Positions 1-12,300 of a stretch of 64,000 bases of DNA are shown piece after piece. Positions within the stretch are counted from its first letter, which is position 1, and each line of letters begins with the position of its first letter. The translations under genes and the position numbers were made by a program. The stretch comes from Camarhynchus parvulus (Eukaryota; Chordata; Aves; Passeriformes; Thraupidae): assembly GCF_901933205.1 (NCBI RefSeq), contig NW_022148545.1, positions 1 to 64,000 of the forward strand. The letters are read 5' to 3'. The notes under the pieces are model-generated. The model made no database searches and was not told where the DNA came from. It worked only from the letters and a program-made list of their open reading frames with translations.

Positions 1-302
1 TCAAAAACCCCAAATTTGGGGAGAAATCCCACCTAAAAAACCCCAAATTTCCTCAAAATGTCCCAAAATTGGGGGGAATTCTCAAAAAATCCAAAATTGG
101 GGGAATTCACAAAAAAAAACCCCAAAAGTTGGGGAGAAATCTCCCCAGAGAAACCCCAAATTTGGGGAAGTTCCCCTCAAAAACCCCAAATTTGGGGGAT
201 TCACCCTAAAACCTCTAAATTTGGGGAATTTCCCCCAAAAAAACCCCAAATTTGGGGAATTTCCCCCAAAGCCGAGCTCTGACCCCCGCCCCTCCCCCGC
301 AG
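1..302. repeat. ccccaaatttggggaatttccccc minisatellite
   Basis: About 35-45-bp units of ttggggaatttcccccaaaaaaccccaaa; each unit contains a short self-complementary core (ccccaaatttgggg). TNNT1 intron. Confidence 0.8.
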
Positions 303-335
303 CCTCGGAGCCGCCGAAACCTCCCGAGGAGCCAG
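303..335 (+). CDS. TNNT1: TNNT1 N-terminal acidic exon
   Basis: This 33-nt exon sits between a pyrimidine-rich acceptor (ccgcag) and a GTGGGG donor. In the frame that continues into the next exon it reads [10 protein letters not shown], typical of the hypervariable acidic N-terminal region of troponin T. It ends with one leftover base that pairs with the next exon. N-terminal troponin T exons are often alternatively spliced, so inclusion may vary. Confidence 0.7.
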
Positions 336-3300
336 GTGGGGACCCCAAAAATTAACCCCAAAATAGCCCAAAAATATCCCAAAAATAGCCCAAAAATATC
401 CCAAAAATATCCCAAAATTAACCCCAAAAATATCCCAAAAATTAACCCCAAAAATATCCCAAAAATATCCCAAAAATAACCCAAAACTAACCCAAAAATA
501 TCCCAAAAATAACCCAAAAATATCCCAAAAATACCCCAAAAATTAACCCCAAAATAGCCCAAAAATTAACCCCAAAATAGCCCAAAAATAACCCAAAAAT
601 ATCCCAAAAATATCCCAAAAATAACCCAAAACTAACCCAAAAATTAACCCCAAAATATCCCAAAAATACCCCAAAAATATCCCAAAAATATCCCAAAAAT
701 ACCCAAAAATATCCCAAAAATTAACCCCAAAATATCCCAAAACTAACCCAAAAATATCCCAAAAATATCCCAAAAATATCCCAAAAATATCCCAAAAATA
801 ACCCAAAAATAACCCAAAACTAACCCAAAAATTAACCCCAAAATAGCCCAAAAATATCCCAAAAATACCCCAAAAATATTCCCAAAAACTGCCCCAAGAT
901 ACCCCAAAACCTGCCAAAAATACCCCGAAAACTGCCCCAAAAATATCCCAAAATACCCCAAAAATACAAAAAAAAACCCCCAAAATACCCAAAAATGCCC
1001 CAAAACCTGCCCCAAAATACCCCAAAAACCCCCATGGGACCCCCAAAAATCCCCCAAAACTGCCTGAAAGCCACCCCTGGGACCCCAAAACTGCCCCAAA
1101 TCCCCTAAAATCGCCCCAAAACCAATCCTGGGACCCCCAAAATAACAAAAACAGCTCTGGGACCCCCAAAACTGCCCCAAAAACCCCCTGGGACCCCAAA
1201 ATCCCCCAAAAATTCCCCAAAATCAACTCAAAACCAGCCCTGGGACCCCAAAATCCCCCAAAACTGCCCCAAATCCCCTAAAACTGCCCCAAAACCAATC
1301 CTGGGACCCCCAAACTGACCCAAAAATGCCCTGGGACCCCCAAAATCCCCAATTTTGATCCCTGGATCCCAAAATCCCCCCAAAAAATCCCCAAATTTCC
1401 CTCCTCAGACCCCAAAATTACCCCTCCCCCCAAATCCCCCCCAAAACTCCATCGAACCCCCAAATTCTCCCCAAATTCCCCCAAATTCCCCCAAATTTCC
1501 CCCAAATTCTCCCCAAATTCCCCAAATTCCCCAAATTCCCCCCAAATTCTCCCCAAATTCTCCCAAAATTCCCCCCAAATTTCCCCCAAATTTCCCCCAA
1601 ATTCCCCCCAAATTCTCCCCAAATTCCCCCAAATTCCCCCCAAATTCTCCCCAAATTTCCCCCCCAGACCCCAAAATGCCCCAATTTTTTCCCCCAGACC
1701 CCAAATTTCCCCCTAAAATTCCCCCAGAACCCCCCAAAATTTCCTCTGCCTCCCAAACATTCCCCCCAAATTTCCTCCAAACCCCAAAATTCCCCCAAAT
1801 TCCCCCAAATTTCCCCCAATTCCCAAATCTGCCCCAAATTTCCCCAAAATCTCCCAAAATCCCCCAAATTCCCCCCAAAAACCCCAAAATTCCACCCAAA
1901 ATTCCCACCCAAAAATCCCCCCAAAAATCCCCCCCAAAAACCCCAAAAATCCCAACCAAAAACCCCAAAATTCCCACCCAAAATTGCCCCAAAAAACCCC
2001 CCCAAAACCCCCCCCAAACACCCCAAAATTCCCCCCAAAAATCGCCCCAAAAATCCGCCCAAACCTCCTCGAATTCCCCCCAAATCCTCCCCAAAAACCC
2101 CAAAATTCCACCCAAAATTCCCACCCAAAAACCCCAAAATTCCCACCCAAAAACCCCAAAATTCCCACCCAAATCCCCCCAAATCCCCCCTGACCCCCAA
2201 TTTTCTCCCCCCAGAAGAGGAGCGGCCCCGGCCCCGGTGAGCGGGAATGTGGGGGAATTTTGGGAGATTTTGGGGTTTTGGGGTTTTTTGGGGTTTTGGG
2301 GTCTCAGCTCCCCCTGACCCCAGTGAGCGGAATTTTGGGGGGATTTTTGGGGTTTTTGGGGGGGAATTTTGGGGTTTTTTGGGGGGGATTTGGGGGGAAT
2401 TTGAGGGGGTTTGGGGGATTTTTGGGGAGGTTTTGGGGGTTTTGGGGAGATTTTGGGGGGGTATTTGGGGGGGATTTTTGGGGTTGTTTGGGGGGATTTG
2501 GGTGGGAATTTTGGGGGGATTTTGGGGGCAATTTTGGGGTTTTTGGGAGGAATTTTGGGTGGGAATTTTGGGGTTTTTTGGGGGAATTTGGGGGGATTTT
2601 GGGGGGATTTGGGTGGGAATTTTGGGTGGAATTTTGGGATTTTTGGGTGGGAATTTTGGGGGGATTTGGGTGAGAATTTTGGGGTTTTTGGGTGGGAATT
2701 TTGGGGGGATTTGGGTGAGAATTTTGGGGTTTTTGGGGGGAATTTGGGTGGGAGTTTTGGGTGGAATTTTGGGGTTTTTGGGTGGGAGTTTTGGGTGGAA
2801 TTTTGGGGTTTTTGGGGGGAATTTTGCGGGGGTTTTTGGGTGGAATTTTGGGTGGAATTTTGGGGGTCCCGCCTCCTGACCCCCCGCCCCCCCAGGCCGA
2901 TGCTGTCCCAGCTGGCGCCCCCCAAAATCCCCGAGGGGGAGCGCGTGGACTTCGACGTGAGTGCGCGGTTTGGGGCGAATTCGGGGGAATTTGGGCAAAT
3001 CTGGGCAAATCTGGGGGGTTTGGGGTCTGGGCGGGATTCAGGGGAATCGATTTGGGGCGAATTCGGGGCAATTTGGGGGTTTGGGGGGGAATTTTGGGGG
3101 ATTTTGGGGCGAATTTGGGATGGGAATTTTGGGGGCAGGATTTGGGATTTTGGGGGGGGGGGCGGATTTGGGGAATTTATTTGGGGGGTTTGGGGGAAAA
3201 TTTGAGAATTTGGGAGGCAGGGGGGATTTGGGATTTTGGGGGAGATTTGAGGGGAATTTGGGGGCATTTTGGGGGCAAGTTTGGGTTTTTTGGGGTTTTT

Positions 3301-6300
3301 CCGAGGGGAATTTTTGGGGATAATTTAGGATAATTTGGGTCTGGGGTCCCAGGACATCCACCGGAAGCGGATGGAGAAGGGTCCCTAGGGAAGGAATTAT
3401 TTTGGGTTTATTTTGGGTTTATTTCAGTTTTTTGGTTTTTGAAGTTTTGGGTTTTTGGGGTAAAGCGTGTTTTGGTCCCATGTGCAGGAATTTTTTGGTT
3501 TTTGGGATTTTTGTTTTTTGGGGTTTATTTGGGGTTGTTTGTGGAGTTTTTGGGTTTTTTGGGTCGGGTTTTTTCCGGGGGGATTTTTTGGGGTAAATTC
3601 GCGTTGTTTTGGGTCCGGAAGGGCTGGAGTTTTGGGTTTTTTTGGGTTGTTATTTGGGGTTTTTTGGGTGTTTTTTTTTTTTCCGTAAGGTTTTTTTGGG
3701 GATAATTTGGGGTATTTTGGGTCAGGACATCCACCGGAAGCGCATGGAGAAGGACCTGCTGGGGAGGGGGGGATTTTTGGGATTTTTGGGATTTTTTGGG
3801 TTTATTTTGGGTTTTTTGGGTCGGGTTTTTTCCGGGGGTAATTTTTGGGGGTAATTTGGGGTTGTTTTGGGTCAGGACATCCACCGGAAGCGCATGGAGA
3901 AGGACCTGCTGGGGAGGGGGGGATTTTTGGGATTTTTTGGGTTTATTTTGGGTTTATTTGGGGTTTTTGGGTCAGGTTTTTTCCGGGGGGATTTTTTGGG
4001 GTAAATTGGGGGTATTTTGGGTCAGGACATCCACCGGAAGCGCATGGAGAAGGACCTGCTGGAGCTGCAGACGCTCATCGACAGCGCACTTCGAGCAGCG
4101 GCGCCGCGAGGAGGAGGAGCTGCAGGGGCTCATGGAGCGCATCGTGCGTGCTTTGGGGCCAATTCCGGCCATTTCGGGCAATTCCGGGCATTCCGCGCAA
4201 TTCCGGGCATTCTGGGCAATTCCGGCCATTTCGGGCAATTCCGGGCATTCTGGGCAATTTTGGGGTTTGGTTTTGGTGTCTGGGGGCGTTCTTTGGGGGT
4301 TTTGGGGTTTTTTGGGGTCTGGGGGTGGAATTTGGGGGTTCGGGGTTTTTGCTGGGGGTGGTTTCGGGGTCATTTCAGGCGATTTTGGGGGGATTTTGGG
4401 GGATTTGGGGGCGATTTCCAGTGACTTTGGGTGATTTTGGGGTGATTGTGGAAAGTCTTGGGGTGATTTTGGGGTAATTTTGGGGTGATTTTGGGGTTTT
4501 GGGGCAGTTTCAAGATGATTCTGGGGTGTTTTGGGGTGATTTCAGAGGATTCCTGGCAGTTTTTGGGGTAGTTTGAGGCGATTTTGGGCAGTTTTGGGGA
4601 AGGTTTGGGGGGATTTGGGGTGCTTGGGGGCAGTTTTTGGGTGATTTCAGGCAGTTTTGGGGCAGTTTTGGGGCAGTTTTGGACTGATTTTCAGTGCTTT
4701 GGGGCAGTTTTGGGGCAATTTAGGGTGATTTCAGTCAGTTTTGGGGTGATTTTCGGGCAGTTTTGGCCGATTTTGGCCGATTTTGGGCAGTTTTGGGGTG
4801 CTTCGGGGCAGTTTTGGGGCACTTTTGGCCGATTTTGGGCAGTTTTGGGGCAGTTTTGGGGCGCTTTTGGCCGATTTGGGCGCTTTTGGGGTGCTTTTGG
4901 CCGATTTTGGCTGATTTCAGTCCGTTTTGCGGCGATTTTGGGGCGGTTTTGGCCGATTTTGGGCCGTTTTGGGGCGGTTTTGGCCGATTTTGGGCAGTTT
5001 TGGGGCGGTTTTGGGGCGGTTTTGGCCGATTTTGGGCAGTTTTGGGGCGGTTTTGGGGCGGTTTTGGCCGATTTTGGGGCGGTTTTGGCCGATTTTGGGG
5101 CGGTTTTGGCCGATTTTGGCGCCGTGTGGCGGCAGGAGCGGCGCCGGGCCGAGCGCAAGGAGCAGCTGCGGAGCCGAACCGAGAAGGAGCGCGAGCGGCA
5201 GGCGCGGCTGGCGGTGAGGGCGACCCCGGATCGCCCCCAAAATCACCCCGGGAACCCCCAAAATCACCCCTGGGATCCCCAAAATCACCCCTGGGATCTG
5301 CCCCAAAATCACCCCGGATCGCCCCCAAAATCACCCCTGGGAACCCCCAAAATCACCCCTGGGATCTGCCCCAAAATCACCCCTGGGAACCCCCAAAATC
5401 ACCCCTGGGAACCCCCAAAATCACCCCTGGGATCTGCCCCAAAATCACCCCGGGAACCCCCAAAATCACCCTGGGAACCCCCAAAATCACCCCTGGAACC
5501 CCCAAAATCACCCCTGGGACTGCCCCAAAATCACCCCTGGGAACCCCCAAAATCACCCCTGGAACCCCCAAAATCACCCCTGGGATCCCACCCAAAATCT
5601 CCCAGATCTACCCCAAAATCCCCTGGGACTCTGAAATCACCACCAGAAATCCCAAATCCAACCCCAAATCCGCCCCCAAATCCACCAAAACCCCCCAGAA
5701 ATCCGACCCCAAATCCGACCCTAAATCCACCCCAAATGCACCCGAAAACCCACCCCAAATCTGACCCTAAATCCAACCCTAAATCCACCAAATCCAACCC
5801 CAAATCCAACCCAAAATCCCCCAAATCTGCCCCAAATCCAACCCCAAATCCACCAAATCCAACCCCAAATCCAACCCCAAATCCAACCCCAAATCCGACC
5901 CTAAACCCACCTCAAGTCTGGCCCTAAACCCATCCCAAATCCACCCCAAAATCCCCAAAATCCCCGAAATCCCCAAAATCCCCGAATTGCCCAAACCCCC
6001 AGGAGGAGAAGCTGCGCAAGGAGGAGGAGGAGGCCAAGAAGCGAGCGGAGGACGACGCCAAGAAAAAGAAAGTTCTGTCGGCCATGCCCCATTTCGGGGG
6101 GTACCTGGCCAAGGTGGGACCCCAAAAACCCCAAAGCCCCATAGAAACCCCATAGAAACCCCATAGAAATCCTATAAACCCCATAGAAACCCCACAGATC
6201 CCACAGAAATCCTATAAACCCCATAGATCCTACAGGGACCCATAGACCCCATAGAAACCCCATAGAAACCCCACAGAAATCCTATAAACCCCATAGATCC

Positions 6301-9300
6301 TACAGGGACCCCAAAACCCCATGGAAACCCCATAGAAACCCCATAGAAACCCCATAGAAATCCTATAAACCCCATAGATCCTACAGGGACCCATAGACCC
6401 CATAGAAACCCCATAGAAACCCCACAGAAATCCTATAAACCCCATAGATCCTACAGGGACCCCACAGACCCCATAGAAACCCCATAGAAACCCCACAGAA
6501 ATCCTATAAACCCCATAGATCCTACAGGGACCCCACAGATCCCATAGAAACCCAATAGAAACCCCATAGAAACCCCATAGAAACCCCACAGACCCCATAG
6601 AAACCCCATAGATCCTACAGACACCCCATAAACCTCATAGGTACCCCATAGAAACCCCACAGATCCCATAGAAACCCCATAAACCCCATAGAAACCCCAC
6701 AGACCCCATAGAAACCCCATAGATCCTACAGACACCCCATAAACCTCATAGGTACCCCACAGACCCCATAGAAACCCCATAGAAACCCCATAAACGCCCC
6801 AGGGACCCCATAGACCCCACAGATCCCATGGGACCCCCAGAGAGCACCCCTGAATTTACCCCAAATCCCCCTGAATTCACCTCCAATCCTCCCTGGGCTC
6901 CCCCAAAATCCCCCAAATCCCCCCATATCCCCCCAAATCTCCCCAAATTCTCCCCAAAAAGCCCCAAAATCCCCAGATTTCCCCCCAAATGCCCCAAAAT
7001 CCCCTGATTCCCCCCAAATTTCCCCCAAAATCCTCTCAAAATCCCCCCAAATGCCCCAAATTTCCCCCCAAAAGCCCCAACAAAAGCCCCAAAATCCCCG
7101 GATTTGGCCCCAAAAGCCCCAAAAGCCCCGGATTTCCCCCCCAAAAGCCCCAAAACCCCTGGATTTGGCCCCAAAAGCCCCAAAATCCCCGGATTTGGCC
7201 CCAGAAGCCCCAAAAGCCCCGGATTTGGCCCCAAAAGCCCCAAAACCCCCGAATTTCCCCCAAAAGCCCCAAAACCCCCGGATTTGGCCCCAGAAGCCCC
7301 AAAAGCCCCGGATTTGGCCCCAGAAGCCCCAAAAGCCCCGGATTTGGCCCCGATTCCCCGCAGGCCGAGCAGCGCCGGGGCCGGCGCCAGACGGGGCGCG
7401 AGATGAAGCTGCGGATCCTGGCGGAGCGACGGCGCCCGCTGGACATCGAGGGGCTGCGCGAGGACGGGCTCAGGTGGGGCCAAAACATCCCAAATTCACC
7501 CCAAAAATATCCCTGAAATATCCCCCAAAATATCCCTGAAATATCCCCAAAAATACCCCAAATTTACCCCCAAAATACCCCAAATTCACCCCAAAAATAT
7601 CCCTGAAATATCCCCAAAAATACCCCCAAAAATATCCCAAATTCACCCCAAAAATACCCCTGAAATATCCCCAAATTCACCCCAAAAATACCCCTGAAAT
7701 ATCCCAAAAATATCCCCAAAAATATCCCAAATTCACCCCAAAAATATCCCTGAAATATCCCAAAAATATCCCTGAAATATCCCCAAAAATACCCCAAATT
7801 CACCCCAAAAAAATCCCCAAATCGACACCAAACCCACCCGAAACCCTCCAAAAGCCCCCAAACTGCCCAACCCCATAAAACCCCGAAATGCCCTAAAATC
7901 CCATAAAAACCCCAAATCCCATGAAACCCATAAAAACCCCAAATCCCATAAAATCCCATAAAAACCCCAAATCCCATAAAACCCATAAAAACCCCAAATC
8001 CCATGAAACCCATAAAAACCCCAAAATCCCATAAAACCCATAAAAACCCCAAAATCCCTTAAATTTCCCCCGTTTTAGGGCCAAGGCCGAGGAGCTGCTC
8101 GCCTGGATCCAGCAGCTCCAAAAGTGCCACAAAACCCCAAAAAACCCCAAAAACCCCAAAAAACCCCAAACCAAACCCATTAAAAAACCCAAAATCCCCA
8201 TAAAACCCCCAAACAAAATCCTATAAAACCCCCAAAATCCCGTTTTTCCCCCGTTTTAGGGCCAAGGCCGAGGAGCTGCACGCCTGGATCCAGCAGCTCG
8301 AGTGCCATAAAAACCCCAAAAACCCAAAAAAACCCCAAAACCCCAAAAACCCATAAAAAACCCCAAAATCCCCTAAAACCCCATAAAATCCTATAAAACC
8401 CCCAAAATCCGGTTTTTTGCCCCGTTTTAGGGCCAAGGCCGAGGAGCTGCACGCCTGGATCCAGCAGCTCGAGTCCGAAGTTCGACCTGAGCGAGAAACT
8501 GCGGCGGCAGCGCTACGAGGTGGGGACCCCGAAACCCCGAAAACGGCCCCGAAACGGCCCCAAAACCCCGAAAACAGCCCCAAAACGGGACCCAAATACA
8601 CCCGGGGACCCTAAATCCACCCAGGGACCCCGAAACGGCCCCAAAACCCCGAAAACGGCCCCAAAACGGGACCCAAATACACCCGGGGACCCTAAATCCA
8701 CCCAGGGACCCCAAAAACCCCAAAACGGCCCCAAAATGGGACCCCAAATCCACCCGGGGACCCCAAATCCCCCAAGGGACCCCGAAACCCCAAAACCCCG
8801 AAAACGGCCCAAGTGGGACCCAAATACACCGGGACCCTAAATCCAAGGACCCCCAAAAACACCCAACGCCCCAAACCCCAAAAGGCCCCAAACAGGACCC
8901 CAAATCACCCGGGGACCCCAAATCCACCCGGGGACCCCAAAAACCCCAAAACGGCCCCAAAATGGGACCCAAATCCACCCGGGGACCCCAAATCCCTTCA
9001 ATGGGACCCCGAAACCCCGAAAATGGCCCCGAAACGGCCCCAAAACCCCAAAACGGCCCCAAAACGGGACCCCAAATCCACCCGGGGACCCTAAATCCAC
9101 CCAGGGACCCCAAAAACCCCAAAACCCTGAAAACGGCCCCAAAATGGGACCCAAATACACCCGGGGACCCTAAATCCACCCAGGGACCCCAAATCCCTTC
9201 AATGGGACCCCGAAACCCCGAAAATGGCCCCGAAACGGCCCCAAAATGGGACCCAAATACACCCGGGGACCCTAAATCCCAAATCTGGGACCCCAAAAAC

Positions 9301-12300
9301 CCGAAACGGCCCCAAAACCCCAAAACGGCCCCAAAACCCCAAAAATGGCCCCAAAACAGGACCCCAAATCCACCCGGGGACCCCAAATCCACCCGGGGAC
9401 CCCAAAAACCCCAAAACGGCCCCAAAATGGGACCCAAATCCACCCGGGGACCCCAAATCCCTTCAATGGGACCCCGAAACCCCGAAAACGGCCCCGAAAC
9501 GGCCCCGAAACCCCAAAATGGCCCCGAAACCCCAAAAACGGCCCCAAAACCCCGAAACGGCCCCAAAACGGGACCCAAAATCCACCCTGGGACCCCAAAT
9601 ACACCCTGACCCCAAAAACCCTTAAATGGGACCCCTAAAACCCCAAAAACCCCGAAACAGGACCCCAAAACCCAAACTGTGACCCCAAAACCCCAAAATA
9701 CGGGACCAAAATCCCAAACTAGGACCCCAAATCCACCTCAAAACCCCAAAAACCCCAGAATGGGACCAAAAAACCCAAATTAGGACCCAAAACCCCAAAT
9801 CTGGAACCCCAAAATCCCCAAAAACCCCAAAATGGGACCCCAAAATCCATCCGGACCCCAAATCCCTTAAATGGGACCCCAAAAACCCAAATTGGGACCC
9901 CAACCCCAAATCTGGGACCCAAAATCCAAATTGGGACCCCAAATCTGGGACCCCAAAACCCCAAAAAGCCCAAAATGGGACCCCAAATCCACCCTGGGAC
10001 CCAGAACCCCAAAAACCCCCAAACGGGACCCAAAACCCAAATTGGGACCCCAAATCCCCAAACTGGGACCCCCAATCCACCCTGACCCCAAAAACCCAAA
10101 TTGGGACCCCAAACCCCAAATCCGGGGCAGTTCCGAGTTCGGGGTCCCCGCTCCCATTTTTGGGGTTTTTTGGATTTTTGGGGGTTTTTTGGGGGGTTTT
10201 TTTGGGGGTTTTTTTTGGGGGGGTTTTTTGGGGGGTTTTTTGGGGTTTTTTGGGGTTTTTGGGGTTTTTTTGGGGTTTTTTTGGGGCTCCCAGATTCAGG
10301 GTCCCCGTTCCCAGTTCGGGGTCCCCGCTCCCATTTTGGGGTTTTTGTGGGGGGTTTGGGGTTTTTGGGGGGTTTTTTGGGGTTTTTTTGGGGTTTTGGG
10401 GGGGGTTTTTGGGGTTTTTTTGGGGGGTTTTGGGGTTTTTGGGGGTTTTTTTTGGGGTTTTGGGGTTTTTGGTTTTTGGGGTTTTTGGGTTTTTGGGGTT
10501 TTTTTGGGGTTTTTTTTGGGTTTTTTGGGGTTTTGGGTTTTTTTTGGGGGTTTTTGTTTTTGGGGTTTTTTTTTGGGGTTTTGGGGTTTTGGGGGGGTTT
10601 TTTTTTGGGGGTTTTTTGGGTTTTTACGGGGTTTTTTTTTGGGGGTTTTTTGGGGGTTTTTGGGGGTTTTTTTTTTTGGGGTTTTTTTTGGGGTTTTTTT
10701 TTTGGGTTTTTTTTGGGGGGTCCGGCATTGGGGGTCCCGCCGTGACGCCGCCCCTCCCCCCCAGATCAACGTGCTGTACAACCGGATCAGCCACGCCCAG
10801 AAATTGTAACGGGGGGGGGATGGGGGGGGGGAAATTTCGGGGCTTTTGGGGCAATTTTGGGGTTTGGGGGAGGATTTTGGGGTCTTTGGTTTTTTTGGGA
10901 GATTTTTGGGGAGGATTTTGGGGTCTTTGTTTGGTTTTTTTGGGGAGGATTTTGGGGTCTTTTTGGGGGGGGAGTTTTGGGGTTTTTGGGGCTTTTTTGG
11001 GGGCATTTTGGGGTTTTTGGCGGGGGGGAATTTTGGGGTTATCTGGGGATGATTTTGGGGCTTTTTTGGGGGGATTTCAGGGCTTTTGGGGGGGATTTGG
11101 GGTTTTTTGGGGGTTTGGGGGGGTTGGGGACATTTTGCGACTTTTGGGGCAATTTTGGGGATTTTTTAGGGGATTTCAGGGCTTTTTGGGGGGAGGATTT
11201 TGGAGTCTTGTTTGGGGGCATTTTGGGTTTTTTTGGGGGGAGAATTTGGGCGATTTTGGGGGGATTTTAGTTTTTCTTTCGGGGGGGAATTTTGGGGCTT
11301 TTTTAGGGAAATTTTGGGGTTTTTTGGGGGGAGAATTTTGGGGTTTTTGGGGATAATTTTGGGGCTTTTCTAAGGGGGATTTCAGGGCTTTTTTGGGAGG
11401 ATTTTGGGGTCTTTTTGTGGGGGGGAATTTTGGGGTTTTTGGGGAAATTTGGGGGCTTTTTTGGGGGGATTTTGGGGTCTTTCTGGGCGATTTGGGGGGA
11501 TTTGGGGGTGGGGGGGTGGGGATTTGGGGTTTTGGGGGGATTTGGGGGTTTTTTGGGATGGAAGTTTGGGTTTTTTCAGGGCGCTTTGAGGGGGTATTTG
11601 GGGTTTTGGGGGGTTTTGGTGAAGATTTGGGTATTTGGGGGGTTTTGGGGTGGGTTTGAGGTGGGTTTTGGGGTGGGGTTGGGGTATTTTGGGGTTATTT
11701 TTGGGGTGTTTTTGGGGTGTTTTTGGGGTTATTTTTGGGGTTATTTTGGGGTGTTTTTGGGGTGTTTTTGGGGTGTTTTTGGGGTGTTTTTGGGGTTTTT
11801 TTGGGGTTATTTTTGGGGTTTTTTGGGGTGTTTTTGGGGTTATTTTTGGGGTGTTTTGGGGTGTTTTTGGGGTGTTTTGGGGTTATTTGGGGGTGTTTTT
11901 TGGGGTGTTTTTGGGGTTATTTTGGGGTGTTTTTGGGGTGTTTTTGGGGTGTTTTTGGGGTTATTTTTGGGTGTTTTTGGGGTGTTTTTGGGGTGATTTG
12001 GGGGTGATTTTGGGGTGTTTTTGGGGGTGTTTTGGGGTTATTTTTGGGGTGTTTTTGGGGTGTTTTGGGGTGTTTTTTGGGGTGTTTTTGGGGTTATTTT
12101 TGGGGTTATTTTTGGGGTGTTTTTGGGGTTTTTTGGGGTGTTTTTGGGGTGTTTTTGGGGTGTTTTTGGGGTTATTTTTGGGGTGTTTTTTGGGGTGTTT
12201 TTGGGGTGTTTTGGGGTTATTTTTGGGGTGTTTTTGGGGTGTTTTGGGGGTGTTTTGGGGGTGATTTTTGGGGTGTTTTTGGGGTGTTTTTGGGGTTATT

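Noticed and set aside
1405..3267. 620-codon and 526-codon minus-strand open frames
   Set aside because: They arise from the inverted C-rich and G-rich arrays around the TNNT1 micro-exon; Pro/Lys then Gly/Phe/Trp composition, no domain.
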